Below are positions 1 through 5,448 of a stretch of DNA of 5,448 nt, piece by piece (position 1 is the stretch's first letter; every line of letters starts with the position of its first letter). This stretch comes from Mesotoga sp. GTDB taxonomy: Bacteria; Thermotogota; Thermotogae; Petrotogales; Kosmotogaceae. The position numbers and the translations under genes are program-made. The notes below the pieces were generated by a model, which was given only the letters and a program-made list of their open reading frames with translations, made no database searches and was not told the origin of the DNA. Where the stretch lies: NCBI GenBank assembly GCA_011620045.1, contig WOZY01000075.1:1-5448 (forward strand), read 5' to 3'.

Positions 1-244
1 CTTCGGTGAAGTTAAGATCCTTCAGCATCATCCTGACGGCAACGCCGCTGAGGTTCATGAAAGTAAGGGGCTTCGCCACATAGAGTTTCTCTTCACCCTC
101 AAGAAGAAAGGCTTCGTAAATCCTCTTCTTAATGGTCTTTCTGAGGCCCAGCTTGATCATCTCATCTACGAAGAGAAAACCCACGTTATGTCTCGTAAGC
201 GCATAACGTGGGCCTGGATTTCCTAGTCCAACGAAAAGGAACAC
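1..244 (-). CDS. pth: Peptidyl-tRNA hydrolase (5' part, cut by window edge)
   Basis: Cytoplasmic esterase that frees tRNA from peptidyl-tRNA that has dropped off the ribosome. Reading the minus strand from GTG at 244 gives 81 residues before the window ends, somewhat under half of the usual ~190. The N-terminus carries the family signature: GLGNPG at residues 6-11, Y14, and TRHNVGF at 17-23. N9, the catalytic base H19 and N64 (in the LTFMNLSG segment) match the E. coli active-site residues N10, H20 and N68; the conserved Asp near 93 lies outside the window. The GTG start is chosen because it sits 3 nt after the rplY stop, has an AGGA site 7 nt upstream, and places GLGNPG correctly with no in-frame alternative nearby. 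It is the distal visible gene of the glmU-prs-rplY-pth cluster. Codons 11-22 contain a perfect inverted repeat, listed separately. Identification is firm. Confidence 0.95.
   Translation of the reverse strand, partial: MFLFVGLGNPGPRYALTRHNVGFLFVDEMIKLGLRKTIKKRIYEAFLLEGEEKLYVAKPLTFMNLSGVAVRMMLKDLNFTE
180..212 (-). repeat. Perfect 11-bp inverted repeat inside pth, followed by T-rich run
   Basis: The arms at 202-212 and 180-190 are exact reverse complements (CCCACGTTATG and CATAACGTGGG) with an 11-nt spacer at 191-201. In the pth mRNA this folds into an 11-bp stem, and the next bases on the minus strand are TTTTCTCTT (179-171). The hairpin covers codons 11-22, including the catalytic His19 codon. 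The shape resembles an intrinsic terminator or attenuator, but it lies in a coding region and the U-run is interrupted, so any function is inference. Part of the symmetry comes from the conserved Y-x-x-T-R-H-N coding motif. Confidence 0.6.
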
Positions 245-247
245 TCT

Positions 248-892
248 CTATTCCTCTTCTTCCTCTTCTTTCTTTCCCTTGTTTATTACTTCAGGCTCGA
301 CATCTTCTTCAAGCTCTTCAACCTCTTCCTCTTCAACTTCCTTAACTGCTCTTGGAAGAGCAATAAGCATGATTGCATCTTCATCGTCAAGCAATGGTTT
401 TATACCTTCGGGAATCTCCAGATCTCCAACCCTGAGGACATGACCAACATCAAAGGAACTTACATCTACAACGATTTCCTCAACAATGTCCTTTGGAAGA
501 ACGGCCACAGGAAGTTCATTGATAATATGATCGACGATTCCTCCCTTTTCAACTCCGATTGGCGTACCCTTCAATTTGATTGGAATATGAAGCTCCATTT
601 TGTGACCGCTGGAAGGAATGAAGAAGTCGAGATGGATAACCGAGTCGGTAACCTTGTCTCTCTGAACTCCCTTCAGAAAGGCGCGGTACTCCTTGCCATC
701 AAGAGAAAGAACAATTGAGGTTGTCTCTGCAACTCTGTTCATGATTCTCAAGACCTCGACCTTATCTAGACTTATGGAAATCGTTTCCATTTCTGGGCCA
801 TAAACCACAGCAGGGATCCTGCCTTGATTTACCAGGATTTTCGCTTTCGTTTCACCGTTGCGCGGTTCAGCAACGAGATTCATTTCGTGCAT
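248..892 (-). CDS. rplY: 50S ribosomal protein L25 / general stress protein Ctc (TL5-type)
   Basis: Ribosomal protein of the large subunit that binds 5S rRNA. At 214 residues it is the long two-domain Ctc/TL5 form, not the ~95-residue E. coli form. The N-terminal 5S-binding domain is about residues 4-91, with GRIPAVVYG at 24-32 and VQRDKVTDSVIHLDF at 76-90, a hallmark segment of the family. The C-terminal beta domain spans about 98-180, with the GVEKGG turn at 113-118. Residues 182-214 form a very acidic tail with 17 Glu and one Asp, ending in six consecutive Glu; such tails are common but variable in this family. The ATG at 892 is preferred over the Met codon at 883 because AGGAGG lies 7 nt upstream and touches the prs stop codon. 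It sits 13 nt after prs and 3 nt before pth, as in the Bacillus prs-ctc-spoVC order. Confidence 0.95.
   Translation of the reverse strand: MHEMNLVAEPRNGETKAKILVNQGRIPAVVYGPEMETISISLDKVEVLRIMNRVAETTSIVLSLDGKEYRAFLKGVQRDKVTDSVIHLDFFIPSSGHKMELHIPIKLKGTPIGVEKGGIVDHIINELPVAVLPKDIVEEIVVDVSSFDVGHVLRVGDLEIPEGIKPLLDDEDAIMLIALPRAVKEVEEEEVEELEEDVEPEVINKGKKEEEEEE
252..256 (-). promoter_or_regulatory. pth ribosome binding site built from rplY poly-Glu codons
   Basis: The minus strand reads GAGGA here, 7 nt before the pth GTG start at 244. These bases are part of the last Glu codons of rplY. The site therefore has two roles, and ribosomes finishing rplY are placed directly at the pth start, which suggests translational coupling. 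The surrounding GAA/GAG run offers several overlapping purine-rich alternatives. Confidence 0.6.
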
Positions 893-905
893 TTGTTTCC
901 CTCCT

Positions 906-1856
906 CTATCTGAACAAAATACTCACCGAAAGATTTTTCCTGACACGGGTTAATGCCTCTGCCAATAACGGAGCAATAGACAACACCATTATGTTGTCAG
1001 GAAGATCTTCATGATATATCGTGTCAGTAATGAAGACCTTCTCAATCTCCGACTCTGCAATTATCTTTGTTGCCTCGCCGGAGAGAACGCCATGGGTGGC
1101 ACAGGCAAAGATCTTCTTCGCCCCGCTGGATTTTAGCATCTTTGCTGCCTCTACCAGTGAACGGCCGGTGTCAATTATATCATCAAAGATTATTGCTGTC
1201 TTTCCGTCGACATCGCCTATTATGTGTACCATTTCGGCAACGTTGTCATTTGGTCTTCTCTTATCCAGAATAGCAAGAGGAACACCCAGTTTTGCCGCAA
1301 ACTTGCTCGCCCGTTTCACTCCGCCTATGTCCGGTGAAATGACCGCCATTTCTTCTCTGTCGAACCTCCCCTGATTGAAGAACTTGAAGAACGCAGGGAA
1401 AGACCATAGATTATCGACGGGGATATCGAAGAACCCCTGTATTTGCTCCGCATGCAAATCTATGGTAATGAGTCTGCTTGCTCCTGAAGTCGTGAGAAGA
1501 TTTGCGACCAGTTTGGCAGTTATTGGATCACGGCCTCTTGCCTTTCTATCCTGACGCGCGTAACCATAGTATGGAATTACGGCGGCAATTGAATGGGCTG
1601 AAGCTCTTCTAAAGGCATCGATCATTATGAGTAGCTCCATGAGGTTCTCATTGGCCGGGCTGCATGTGGACTGAATTATAAAGATATCGTGGCCCCTGAC
1701 CGTCTCGTCAATCTTCAAGTTTATCTCGCCGTCGGAAAACCTCTTTGTTCTGCAATCTCCAAGCCTAATTCCAAGATGTTGCGCGATCTTCTCCGCCAAA
1801 GGCAGACTCGCAGAACCGGCGAATACTTTCATCTCGTTTGTCTGGTAAGGCATCAC
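906..1856 (-). CDS. prs: Ribose-phosphate pyrophosphokinase (PRPP synthetase)
   Basis: Transfers the pyrophosphate of ATP to ribose 5-phosphate to make PRPP, the precursor for purine, pyrimidine, NAD, histidine and tryptophan synthesis; cytoplasmic. The 316 residues match the usual length of bacterial class I enzymes. Visible motifs are FSDGEI at 40-45, the YARQDRK nucleotide-binding loop at 99-105, [11 protein letters not shown] at 133-143 with the metal-binding His135, the KRR flexible catalytic loop at 199-201, and the PRPP/ribose-5-phosphate loop DDIIDTG at 225-231. All key residues are intact. The gene overlaps the glmU stop by 4 nt (GTGATG). The GTG at 1856 is given as start because AGGAGG sits 7 nt upstream, the same spacing as in rplY; the adjacent ATG at 1853 is equally possible and changes the protein by one residue. 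PRPP synthetase next to glmU is a known conserved pairing. Confidence 0.97.
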   Translation of the reverse strand: MMPYQTNEMKVFAGSASLPLAEKIAQHLGIRLGDCRTKRFSDGEINLKIDETVRGHDIFIIQSTCSPANENLMELLIMIDAFRRASAHSIAAVIPYYGYARQDRKARGRDPITAKLVANLLTTSGASRLITIDLHAEQIQGFFDIPVDNLWSFPAFFKFFNQGRFDREEMAVISPDIGGVKRASKFAAKLGVPLAILDKRRPNDNVAEMVHIIGDVDGKTAIIFDDIIDTGRSLVEAAKMLKSSGAKKIFACATHGVLSGEATKIIAESEIEKVFITDTIYHEDLPDNIMVLSIAPLLAEALTRVRKNLSVSILFR

Positions 1857-3202
1857 TTGTTCTCCTCCTGCCCATTAGTATTTGAGAATTTTCCTTTTTT
1901 TATGACTTGCCTCGCTCTACCGAACGCAAGTGAGTTGGGCGGAACATCCTCGGTAATCGCAGAACCGGCTGCAGTCACAGAGTTCTCACCGATTTTCACC
2001 GGGGCAACTAAAGCTGTGTTACTGCCGATAAACGCTCTATCACTGATCTCGGTCTTGTGTTTGTTCCTCCCGTCGTAATTGCAGGTTATAGTACCCGCTC
2101 CAATGTTTACATCTTCCCCAACATTCGTGTCTCCCAGATAGGTCAAATGCTGCGCCTTTGATCTTCTTCCAAGGACAGTCTTCTTCAGTTCCACAAAGTT
2201 GCCGACGTGAGCATCGTTCATAACTATCGCACCCGGTCTGAGTCTTGAAAACGGGCCTACTCTTGCTCCTGAACGTACATCTGCCGAGGAAACCTCGGAT
2301 CTTACAATTTCCACATTGTCTTCTATATTCGAATTCTCGATTCTCGTCATCGGACCAATCAAACAGCCTTCGCCAATGGTGGTTCTTCCTGTAATGAAAA
2401 CCATCGGTTCAATTACCGTGTCAATACCGATCTGAACTTCAGGCCCGATGTAACAGGTTGAGGGATCAACCAAAGTGACACCGTTTTTCATGAGCTCCTC
2501 ATTTATCCTTCGCTGGGCTATCGTATTTATTTCGGCAAGCTGAATCCTGTCATTCACGCCAAGGACTTCCCTTGCATCTTCTACAACGATCGTATCGGCT
2601 TTCTCTGCCATAGCTACAGTGTCCGTAAGGTAGTACTCCTTCTGATCATTGTCGTTCGACAGTCTACTGATTGCCGACCTGAGGAAGCTTCCTCTGAAAG
2701 CGTAAATTGCGGAGTTGACTTCAGTGATCTTTCTCGTCTCAGGGTCTGCATCTCTGTGTTCGACAATCTTCACCCTGCTTCCATCCTTGACTACCCTTCC
2801 ATATCCTGTCGGATCGGATGGCTTCATAGTCAAAAAGACGACATCAAGATCTCTTTCACCTCGAGTAAAGACAAGTTTTTCAAGCGTCGAAGGCCTTACC
2901 AAAGGTTCGTCTCCAGCAATAACGACTATTTCTTCATCGTCCAGATAATCGGCGGCGGTCATGACCGCGTGGCCCGTTCCCAGCTGGGGATTCTGCCTCA
3001 CTGAGATGATGTCGTCATCAAGAATATCTTCGACCATCGAGGCCTCATATCCGGTTACAACGACTATTCGATCGGCACCGGCCTTTCTAAGAGCCGATAC
3101 AACCCAGTTGATCATAGGCCTGTCGAGAATTCTGTGGATGACTTTGGGAGACTTTGATTTCATCCTCGTTCCCTGACCAGCGGCGAGAACTATTCCGGTC
3201 AT
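1853..3202 (-). CDS. glmU: Bifunctional GlmU: GlcNAc-1-phosphate uridylyltransferase / glucosamine-1-phosphate acetyltransferase
   Basis: Performs the last two steps to UDP-GlcNAc: acetylation of glucosamine 1-phosphate, then uridylyl transfer from UTP. The product feeds peptidoglycan and surface polysaccharides. The 449 residues compare with 456 in E. coli. The N-terminal Rossmann-type domain (about 1-220) has [18 protein letters not shown] at 6-23, GTGHAV at 75-80, metal-binding D98 in AGDEPL, and N217 in GVND. The C-terminal left-handed beta-helix (about 245-432) shows hexapeptide repeats such as VQIGID, TTIGEG and [11 protein letters not shown]352 in the QHLTYLGD segment corresponds to the catalytic His363 of E. 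coli, and CNYDG at 374-378 is the usual active-site segment. The Glu in GDEPL replaces the small or aliphatic residue I would expect there. ATG at 3202 follows a G-rich GGGGGGT site 7 nt upstream and starts right before the nucleotide loop. First gene of the cluster, with its own promoter candidate. Confidence 0.97.
   Translation of the reverse strand: MTGIVLAAGQGTRMKSKSPKVIHRILDRPMINWVVSALRKAGADRIVVVTGYEASMVEDILDDDIISVRQNPQLGTGHAVMTAADYLDDEEIVVIAGDEPLVRPSTLEKLVFTRGERDLDVVFLTMKPSDPTGYGRVVKDGSRVKIVEHRDADPETRKITEVNSAIYAFRGSFLRSAISRLSNDNDQKEYYLTDTVAMAEKADTIVVEDAREVLGVNDRIQLAEINTIAQRRINEELMKNGVTLVDPSTCYIGPEVQIGIDTVIEPMVFITGRTTIGEGCLIGPMTRIENSNIEDNVEIVRSEVSSADVRSGARVGPFSRLRPGAIVMNDAHVGNFVELKKTVLGRRSKAQHLTYLGDTNVGEDVNIGAGTITCNYDGRNKHKTEISDRAFIGSNTALVAPVKIGENSVTAAGSAITEDVPPNSLAFGRARQVIKKGKFSNTNGQEENK
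1864..1869 (-). promoter_or_regulatory. prs Shine-Dalgarno site within the 3' end of glmU
   Basis: The minus strand reads AGGAGG, a full consensus site, inside the last codons of glmU. Spacing is 7 nt to GTG at 1856 and 10 nt to ATG at 1853. The 7-nt spacing equals that used by rplY and mildly favours the GTG. Confidence 0.8.
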
Positions 3203-3249
3203 CTATATTACCCCCCTCAGAGGTTATTAAAGTTCCCGATTATGGCACA

Positions 3250-3260
3250 ATTATATAGCA
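3250..3260 (-). promoter_or_regulatory. Candidate sigma-A type promoter for glmU-prs-rplY-pth
   Basis: The minus strand has TATAAT at 3255-3250. An overlapping reading, TATATA at 3257-3252, is preceded by TGC, giving an extended -10 element. No good -35 hexamer is found at 16-18 bp; that position falls in the terminator stem of the upstream gene (CTGCCT/TGCCTT). Predicted initiation near 3243 leaves a leader of roughly 40 nt before the glmU ATG, too short for a typical riboswitch. The position and the terminator just upstream support it. Confidence 0.6.
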
Positions 3261-3267
3261 ACGTCAG

Positions 3268-3307
3268 AAAAAAGGCAGAGCTGTCGTGAAAGACATGCTT
3301 CTCCGCC
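3268..3307 (-). terminator. Intrinsic terminator downstream of the aldo/keto reductase gene
   Basis: Starting 9 nt after the stop codon at 3317, the minus strand reads GGCGGAG (3307-3301) and CTCTGCC (3280-3274), a 7-bp stem with one G-U pair. Inside it TGTC and GACA pair across a 6-nt loop (TTTCAC), so the hairpin continues past a small internal loop. Six consecutive T (3273-3268) follow directly. It closes the DUF438/reductase unit just before the glmU promoter. Confidence 0.8.
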
Positions 3308-3316
3308 AAGACTCTC

Positions 3317-4444
3317 CTATTCGAAGAGCGCGGAGACTTCTTTAAGATTCTTGATTATCTCTATACTCTGTGGACAGAGCTCTTCACACTGCCCGCACTC
3401 AATGCAGCGGGACGCTCTGTTCTCTTCCTTGACCAATCTCAAGTAGGCTTTCTTCTGATCCTCGACATTATCAAACATGAAGGCGTCGTTAAAAAAGTCG
3501 AAGCAAGTGGGGATCGCTACGCCACTAGAACATGGCATGCAATAGCTACAGCCGGTGCAGTTGACCTTTATCCTCTTTTTGTATTCTTCCTTAACCTTTT
3601 CAACCGTTGCCAGTTCAGAATGAGTCAAGGAATCTGGAGTAGCTTCTCTTGCCGTTTCAATGTTCTCTCTCACCTGATCCATGGTCGACATTCCGCTCAG
3701 AACTACGCCTACTCTCGGATCATTCCATACCCATCTAAGCGCCCAGGCAGCAGGTGATCTCTGAATTTCGGCAGACTGCCAGATATGGAGAATATCCTTT
3801 CTAACATTGTTGGCCAGTTTTCCTCCTCTTAGGGGTTCCATCACCGCTATTCCGATTCCCCTATCTGACGCATATCCCAAACCCTCGGAACCAGCTTGAT
3901 TCTCTGTATCGAGGAAATTATACTGGATCTGGCAGAACTCCCAATCGTAAGAATCGATTATGTCTTTGAATACATCAAGAATATCGTGAAACGAAAAGCC
4001 GATGTGCCTAATCCGACCACTTGAGAGAGCAGAATCCATGAAGTCGAAGATATCGTGTTCCTTGAGATTCTTCCAGTATCTTCTATTTAGAGAATGGATC
4101 AGATAGAAGTCGATCGCGTCGGTTCTCAATCGCTTCAGCTGCTCGTTCAGATAATAATCCATATCTTCGCGGCTCTTGATTAGCCAGCTAGGAAGCTTCG
4201 TAGCAAGCTTCACTTTCTCTCTATAGCCGTCCTGAAGAGCAAGACCAACGAATGGTTCGCTCTGGCCGTTGTGATATCCCCAAGCAGTGTCTACGTAATC
4301 GACACCGTTGTCCACTGCGAATCTCAGCATCTTTTTGGCTTCGTCAACATCTATTGACTTATCATCCAGTGTGGGCAGCCTCATGCAACCAAAACCCAGT
4401 GCAGATACGTTCTCTTCTGTCTTTCCCATTTCTCTGCGAATCAT
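3317..4444 (-). CDS. Aldo/keto reductase with C-terminal 4Fe-4S ferredoxin-like domain
   Basis: Predicted cytoplasmic NAD(P)H-dependent oxidoreductase of the COG1453 type; the substrate is unknown. The (beta/alpha)8 barrel covers about residues 1-285. The catalytic tetrad is visible as D52 (in YVDTAWGY), Y57, K83 (LATKLP) and H117 (FYLIHS). The cofactor-binding end appears as SGMSTMDQVREN at 250-261. The C-terminus (about 290-375) adds two cysteine motifs: C296, C299, C302, C305 (CX2CX2CX2C), then C314, and C347, C350, C353, C357 followed by Pro, as expected for two 4Fe-4S clusters. The 375-residue length suits this fused family rather than plain ~320-residue reductases. ATG at 4444 has GGAGGT 6 nt upstream. 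It lies 92 nt after the DUF438-type gene, so the two may be cotranscribed, and it ends in the terminator at 3268-3307. The clusters suggest electron exchange with ferredoxin, which is inference. Confidence 0.92.
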   Translation of the reverse strand: MIRREMGKTEENVSALGFGCMRLPTLDDKSIDVDEAKKMLRFAVDNGVDYVDTAWGYHNGQSEPFVGLALQDGYREKVKLATKLPSWLIKSREDMDYYLNEQLKRLRTDAIDFYLIHSLNRRYWKNLKEHDIFDFMDSALSSGRIRHIGFSFHDILDVFKDIIDSYDWEFCQIQYNFLDTENQAGSEGLGYASDRGIGIAVMEPLRGGKLANNVRKDILHIWQSAEIQRSPAAWALRWVWNDPRVGVVLSGMSTMDQVRENIETAREATPDSLTHSELATVEKVKEEYKKRIKVNCTGCSYCMPCSSGVAIPTCFDFFNDAFMFDNVEDQKKAYLRLVKEENRASRCIECGQCEELCPQSIEIIKNLKEVSALFE

Positions 4445-4486
4445 CGTGATACCTCCGAAAGGTTTTTTGAAGATTAGTGTGAATAC

Positions 4487-4497
4487 ATTCTATTCTA
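4487..4497 (-). promoter_or_regulatory. Weak candidate -10 elements upstream of the aldo/keto reductase
   Basis: The 92-nt gap holds two overlapping TAGAAT hexamers on the minus strand (4497-4492 and 4492-4487), about 45 nt before the start codon. No recognisable -35 element stands 16-18 bp upstream and no extended -10 TG is present. The reductase could equally be read through from the upstream gene. Low confidence. Confidence 0.25.
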
Positions 4498-4536
4498 CAA
4501 TATCTGCTCCTGGTTTTGGATTTGAAAGGACTCTCG

Positions 4537-5448
4537 CTAGTCCAGAGGGTCGTAGATTCTCTTTTCTTCCTCCAGAGACCTGATTTTCGAAATCTCTTGA
4601 GTGACCTCGAGAGTACCGGCGTACTTTCCTTCTTCATCCCTGAGAGCGAAATACCTTATGTGAATCATCTTCGGCCCCAGACACAGCCAGAATTCTGCAA
4701 CGTCTCTCTTTGCTTCCTTGAAGTCGGAGAGTATCTTCTCAACGATGTGAGCGCTCTTCTGAGGATGACAGTTCTGCACTTTCCTGCCGATTATTGCTCT
4801 CGTTCTGACGAAGGCTCTTTCCTTTCCTTCGCTGAAATATCGGACGACGTCGTTTTCATCAACAAAAGTTATGTCGATAGGCAGGTTGTTCATAAGTAGC
4901 TTCAACTGTTCTGTTTTCAAGAAACCGCTTCCGAGATTCACTACGTCTTTTGAAGGCTCGACTTTGGATTCGCTTGCGGAAGGAAAGAAGGGCATCGGCT
5001 CAAACGCGAAATATCCGATTTCGTCGAACTGCGTTCTTATTTCTTCCCACTCCTCTTGTGAAAGCAGTTTTAGTGATGAGGGGAAAAGGATCTTGTGCTC
5101 CTTGTAAATGTGATTTGTGAAGATCTCACTTATCGCTATTGAAAGCTCGTTTATTCTCTTCAAACCGCTCTTGAAATTCGTAGCCACTGTCTTCAGAGCC
5201 TTTCTCAGCTCTCTTACCTCGTCGTGTTCCTTCCACATTATCGCAGAAGGCTGAACTAGACCATGTTTTTCGAGGTAAGGAAAGAGAACGTTTTCCTCTT
5301 TTGAGAAGTATAGATCCACAAGATCCAGGTAATCGAAGAGAGATGAAAGCTCTTTCGCGTCTTCTTCAATGTTGCTCTTGCTGCCGATCCTTCCAGCAAG
5401 ATCCCTCAGTTTCTTGGATTTGTTCAGAATGTCTCTATGCTCTTCAAT
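4537..5448 (-). CDS. Hemerythrin-like / PAS_10 domain protein of the DUF438 family (3' part, cut by window edge)
   Basis: Probable cytoplasmic redox, oxygen or metal sensor; the exact role of the family is not established. The frame is open from the window edge at 5448 to TAG at 4537, giving 303 visible residues (numbered here from the edge), so the true start lies outside. Residues 1-125 form a hemerythrin HHE-like helical bundle. Candidate iron ligands are H4 (EEHRDIL), E51 (FSKEENVLFPYLEKHG), H75 (MWKEHDEVR), and H113 and E117 (NHIYKEHKILFP). A ligand His expected four residues before E51 is Tyr47. A linker rich in Pro and Ser follows (150-170), then a PAS_10 domain (about 176-290) with LPIDITFVDEND at 189-200, the CHP motif in GRKVQNCHPQKS, an FW pair, IRYFALRDEEG and the closing LEVTQEIS. 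No DNA-binding or kinase domain follows, so output would be by protein contact. The DUF438 domain proper usually precedes the hemerythrin part and would be off the window. Upstream of and likely cotranscribed with the aldo/keto reductase. Confidence 0.88.
   Translation of the reverse strand: MEEHRDILNKSKKLRDLAGRIGSKSNIEEDAKELSSLFDYLDLVDLYFSKEENVLFPYLEKHGLVQPSAIMWKEHDEVRELRKALKTVATNFKSGLKRINELSIAISEIFTNHIYKEHKILFPSSLKLLSQEEWEEIRTQFDEIGYFAFEPMPFFPSASESKVEPSKDVVNLGSGFLKTEQLKLLMNNLPIDITFVDENDVVRYFSEGKERAFVRTRAIIGRKVQNCHPQKSAHIVEKILSDFKEAKRDVAEFWLCLGPKMIHIRYFALRDEEGKYAGTLEVTQEISKIRSLEEEKRIYDPLD

Noticed and set aside
440..718. Plus-strand open frame of 92 codons inside rplY
   Set aside because: No recognisable domain and it lies fully antisense to a clear ribosomal protein gene; the other plus-strand open frames opposite prs, glmU, the reductase and the DUF438-type gene were rejected on the same grounds.
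979..998. 7-bp inverted repeat with 6-nt loop in the 3' part of prs
   Set aside because: Perfect 7-bp short-loop repeats are expected several times by chance in a window this long, and no T-run or other signal is attached.
3203..3249. Riboswitch or glmS-like ribozyme in the glmU leader
   Set aside because: The leader predicted from the -10 is only about 40 nt, with no extended pairing beyond a short CCTC/GAGG palindrome; there is no room for a known riboswitch fold.
4192..4211. Inverted GAAGCTT/AAGCTTC repeat inside the reductase gene
   Set aside because: It is just the palindrome AAGCTT occurring twice 13 nt apart, within coding sequence, with no terminator-like context.
4524..4543. Hairpin over the stop codon of the DUF438-type gene as a terminator
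   Set aside because: The stem is only 5 bp (GGACT/AGTCC) with a 6-nt loop, and only TTTC follows. It is too weak to claim termination; readthrough into the reductase gene is more likely.
4362..4637. Minus-strand open frame of 91 codons spanning the gap between the DUF438-type gene and the reductase
   Set aside because: It overlaps both real genes in another frame, is rich in Arg, Lys and Ser with no domain pattern, and has no supporting ribosome binding site.
4537..5319. GTG at 5319 as the start of the hemerythrin/PAS protein (260 residues)
   Set aside because: The frame stays open to the window edge, the extra 43 residues include the first hemerythrin helix with EEHRDIL, and there is no Shine-Dalgarno site before this GTG. 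It is an internal Val codon.

Overview
The window reads as an ordinary stretch of bacterial chromosome, with every supported gene on the minus strand. From left to right it holds the 5' part of pth, then rplY (L25/Ctc type), prs, glmU, a short terminator/promoter gap, an aldo/keto reductase with a ferredoxin-like C-terminus, and the 3' part of a hemerythrin/PAS_10 (DUF438-type) protein. Transcription runs from high to low coordinates. Base composition is moderate, Shine-Dalgarno sites are strong, and GTG starts occur. The gene order glmU-prs-ctc-pth is the one known from Bacillus (gcaD-prs-ctc-spoVC). The protein flavour (two-domain TL5-like L25, anaerobe-type aldo/keto reductase with two 4Fe-4S motifs, hemerythrin-PAS protein) suggests an anaerobic or fermentative bacterium. 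My best guess is Thermotogota of the Mesotoga/Kosmotoga kind, with Firmicutes as the alternative; this is inference, not a database result.

Layout. The first transcription unit runs from about 3250 down past position 1. A TATAAT-like -10 element lies about 50 nt upstream of glmU. After it come glmU, prs (overlapping the glmU stop by 4 nt), rplY (13-nt gap, with its SD abutting the prs stop) and pth (3-nt gap, with its SD made from the poly-glutamate codons ending rplY). The tight packing implies one polycistronic mRNA with translational coupling. It joins cell-wall precursor synthesis (UDP-GlcNAc), PRPP supply, a 5S-rRNA-binding ribosomal protein and peptidyl-tRNA recycling. The second unit, DUF438-type gene then aldo/keto reductase, reads toward glmU and ends in a good intrinsic terminator at 3268-3307, directly before the glmU promoter.

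No mobile element, CRISPR array, tRNA, rRNA or origin is visible, and no intergenic gap exceeds about 115 bases. I do not see a new biological system here. The most unexpected sequence feature is a perfect 11-bp inverted repeat followed by a T-rich run inside the start of pth, which looks like an intragenic terminator or attenuator. A lesser point is a probable His-to-Tyr change at a metal-ligand position of the hemerythrin domain.
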